64,000 nucleotides of DNA, from positions 1 through 64,000 of the forward strand of contig MWYX01000059.1 of assembly GCA_002050465.1 (NCBI GenBank). Direction: 5' to 3'. How positions within the stretch are numbered: the first letter of the stretch is position 1; every line of letters begins with the position of its first letter. Below are positions 62,076 through 64,000 of the stretch, piece after piece. The DNA comes from Chitinophagales bacterium 65-1 (GTDB taxonomy: Bacteria > Bacteroidota > Bacteroidia > Chitinophagales > Chitinophagaceae). The translations under genes were made by a program, and so were the position numbers. The notes under the pieces were generated by a model. That model did not search any database and was not told the DNA's origin. It saw only the letters and a program-made list of their open reading frames with translations.

Positions 62076-63284
62076 TTATGCTTTCTGTCTTCTCCTTTTC
62101 AATTCCTTTTTAATAAGCTGCAACTCTCTTCCGGTTTGACCGCTTACGGATGAATTTTCCTGTGCTCTTCTCATTAAATATGGAACAACATCTTTTAGCG
62201 GCCCGAATGGCAAATATTTGCTTACTGAACATCCTGCTTTGGCAAGATTAAAAGTAATATTATCACTCATGCCAAGCAATTGAGAATAGTGTACATGAGA
62301 ATGATTTAGTGGAAGATTTTTTTGCTGAAGAAGTTGTGTAGCATTAAGATTACTGTATTCATTATGAGATGCTACAATTACGAATAATTTATCAAGTTGT
62401 TCCATGGAAAATTCTATTGCTGCATTATAATCGTTATCTGTGCTTTCCTTATCATGTTGAATAGGTGATGGATAATTCATGGCTGTAGCTCGTCTTCTTT
62501 CTTTTTCCATGTAAGCCCCTCTCACCAGTTTAACACCTAAAATAAAATTATTCTTTTGCGCTTCAGCTAAACTGTCTTTAAAAAACTGTAACCTATCATG
62601 CCTGTAAAGCTGTATAGTGTTATAAACAACCACTTTGCTTTTATTAAACCTTTCCATCATTTGCATAGTGAGTGCATCCACCGGATCCTGTATCCATGTT
62701 TCTTCAGCATCTACTAACACACCTACATTATTTCTTTGCGCTGCTTCGCAAATCTTTATCAACCGAATAACAACTTTATTCCATTCTGCTTTTTCGTTGT
62801 CTGTTAAAGCCTCAATATTTATTCTTCCTTCCACGCCGCTTTTATTATCTGCTGCTGTATCTAACTTTTTCAACAACCCAAACCTTGCAAAGCCGGTAAG
62901 CTTGATGCTGATAAAAGGTATACTTGGCTGTGTTGCTGCATATTGAATAACCTTAATAAATTCATCAGCAGCTTTATCAAAACTATCCTCACCTTCTATC
63001 CCTTCAACACCATAATCCAAAATTACCTGCACATTATATTGCGCTAATTTATCTGCAACTCCTGCAGTTTCCTGCAATGTTTCGCCGCCCACAAATTGTT
63101 TAAAAATAGTATTTCGAATAATACCATTTATGGGCAGGTGAGCTTTTATAGCCCAGGGAGTTAACCGTGTTCCTAATTTTACCAGCCACCCAATACCCAT
63201 AGAAGAGAAAAGGAATTTTGCTTTCTTTAATTCTTTGGTTGTTTTGTAGGCAAATGCCAATTCAGTATTATCAAAAGAGACCAT
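62076..63284 (-). CDS. Proline dehydrogenase
   Basis: 402 residues. A monofunctional FAD-dependent enzyme that oxidises proline to pyrroline-5-carboxylate. The TIM-barrel blocks seen are ISIKLTGFARFG, VDAEETWIQDP, FILGVKLVRGAYMEKER, VIVASHNEYSN and the C-terminal YLPFGPLKDVVPYLMRRAQEN, which includes the proline-site Arg pair. No P5C dehydrogenase domain or gene is nearby. It lies between pdeM (convergent) and the thioesterase (divergent). Confidence 0.94.
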   Translation of the reverse strand: MVSFDNTELAFAYKTTKELKKAKFLFSSMGIGWLVKLGTRLTPWAIKAHLPINGIIRNTIFKQFVGGETLQETAGVADKLAQYNVQVILDYGVEGIEGEDSFDKAADEFIKVIQYAATQPSIPFISIKLTGFARFGLLKKLDTAADNKSGVEGRINIEALTDNEKAEWNKVVIRLIKICEAAQRNNVGVLVDAEETWIQDPVDALTMQMMERFNKSKVVVYNTIQLYRHDRLQFFKDSLAEAQKNNFILGVKLVRGAYMEKERRRATAMNYPSPIQHDKESTDNDYNAAIEFSMEQLDKLFVIVASHNEYSNLNATQLLQQKNLPLNHSHVHYSQLLGMSDNITFNLAKAGCSVSKYLPFGPLKDVVPYLMRRAQENSSVSGQTGRELQLIKKELKRRRQKA

Positions 63285-63433
63285 ATAAAAATTTGGAAAC
63301 CGAAATTACTGATTTGATAATTGATTACTAATTAAGGATTAGTTAACGCATAATCTACTTTATCCACTTATATACTTTAGGTCCTCTATTTACTTTATAT
63401 ACTCATCAAAGGTATCTTTACAAAAAAATAAAA

Positions 63434-63946
63434 ATGGAAAGAAAAAAGCCATCAGAAAGTTTAATAATAATGACGGAACTGGTATTGCCCAACGATACCA
63501 ATGTTTTTGGAAATTTGATGGGCGGAAGATTGATGTACTGGATGGATATTGGAGCCGCTCTTTCAGCCACAAAACACTCAGGTTCTCCCGTAGTAACTGC
63601 TTCTGTAGATAATATATCTTTTACAAATCCAATAAGGCTTGGCAATGTGGTTCATATTGAAGCTAAGGTAACAAGAGCCTTTAATACCAGCATGGAAGTT
63701 CATTTAAATGTTTGGGGAGAAGATATTATCCGGCAGCATAAATATAAAAGTAATGAGGCCTATTATACATTTGTAGCCCTTGACCCACATGGAAAACCTA
63801 AACCAGTAATTACTGCTGAACCTCAAACAGAGTATGAAATAAAATTATTTGAAGGTGCATTGCGCAGGAGACAAATAAGATTGATTTTAGGGGGAAAAAT
63901 GAAACCTAAGGATGCAAAGGAATTGAAAGCTTTATTCAGTTCATAG
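63434..63946 (+). CDS. Hotdog-fold acyl-CoA thioesterase
   Basis: 170 residues. The pattern TELVLPNDTNVFGNLMGGRLMYWMD is the YciA/BACH-type active-site region (Asn and Asp contacts in the hotdog), followed by ASVDNISFTNPIRLGN and the central beta-sheet. Such enzymes cleave acyl-CoA, often of medium or long chain. A TATCTTTA box shortly upstream is one base off TAnnTTTG. Confidence 0.9.
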   Translation: MERKKPSESLIIMTELVLPNDTNVFGNLMGGRLMYWMDIGAALSATKHSGSPVVTASVDNISFTNPIRLGNVVHIEAKVTRAFNTSMEVHLNVWGEDIIRQHKYKSNEAYYTFVALDPHGKPKPVITAEPQTEYEIKLFEGALRRRQIRLILGGKMKPKDAKELKALFSS

Positions 63947-64000
63947 TTCATAGCTAATAGTTAATAAGCCCCACCTATAAACCATGAACTATCAGCCATG
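63939..64000. repeat. GTTCATAG-type repeat cluster at the right edge
   Basis: AGTTCATAGTTCATAG words followed by the inverted CATGAACTATC. It is related in style to the clusters beside glmM and runs to the window edge. Confidence 0.65.

Noticed and set aside
1-64000. tRNA, rRNA or CRISPR loci
   Set aside because: I found no cloverleaf-like sequence with conserved T-loop words, no rRNA-like segment and no regularly spaced direct repeats with unique spacers.

Overview
The window reads as chromosome from an AT-rich member of the Bacteroidota, most like the Chitinophagaceae. The evidence is the type IX secretion machinery and cargo (a PorD-like protein and a nuclease with a Por-type sorting tail), SPII lipoproteins, TTTG-N19-TAnnTTTG promoters, futalosine-pathway menaquinone genes, a bamD-rpoZ-coaBC-porD run, GH97, tryptophan 2,3-dioxygenase and a GIN-domain (DUF2807) lipoprotein. 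I found no rRNA, tRNA, CRISPR array or intact insertion sequence.

Layout. 1-9.9 kb: a stand-alone trpF, a large exported BNR-repeat protein divergent from a MORN-like exported protein, a GH97 glycosidase plus esterase pair, a YtxH-like protein, and a PAP2/CNNM pair. 10-23.7 kb: an LTA-synthase-like sulfatase-fold enzyme, a methyltransferase, glmM, a cysteine desulfurase, a mutS-tryptophan dioxygenase-rluF operon, then trmH-like, ubiA-like, ruvX, def and acylphosphatase genes. 24-28.9 kb: a tight minus-strand operon of two PTPS paralogues, folE, fabD, a THUMP methyltransferase and a Y-family polymerase. 29-36.8 kb: mqnB-mqnD, a class IV aminotransferase, scoAB, and the envelope operon bamD-rpoZ-coaBC-porD-DUF4296. 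37-51.5 kb: an OmpA/TSP3 protein, a polyprenyl synthase, recJ, htpG, a giant T9SS-exported nuclease, a GIN-domain lipoprotein, guaA and a periplasmic-binding-protein-like gene.

51.6-62.1 kb holds the four-part ligase-associated DNA repair module (metallo-beta-lactamase exonuclease, ATP-dependent ligase, Lhr-like helicase, PdeM phosphoesterase). It is split by a roughly 2.8 kb accessory block of small exported proteins, broken genes, stand-alone terminators and a diverged direct repeat, and again by a GT39 glycosyltransferase. The window closes with proline dehydrogenase and an acyl-CoA thioesterase.

The most unusual layer is not a gene. Families of short palindromic elements are scattered between genes and inside them. 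One 18-bp palindrome lies in frame in two unrelated proteins and makes nearly the same peptide in each. Others lengthen GlmM, HtpG, the helicase, the ligase and the exonuclease. Another abuts the start codons of ruvX and def. The second point of interest is the accessory block, where a secreted-protein gene runs in frame into a 37-codon ORF through a single TAG.
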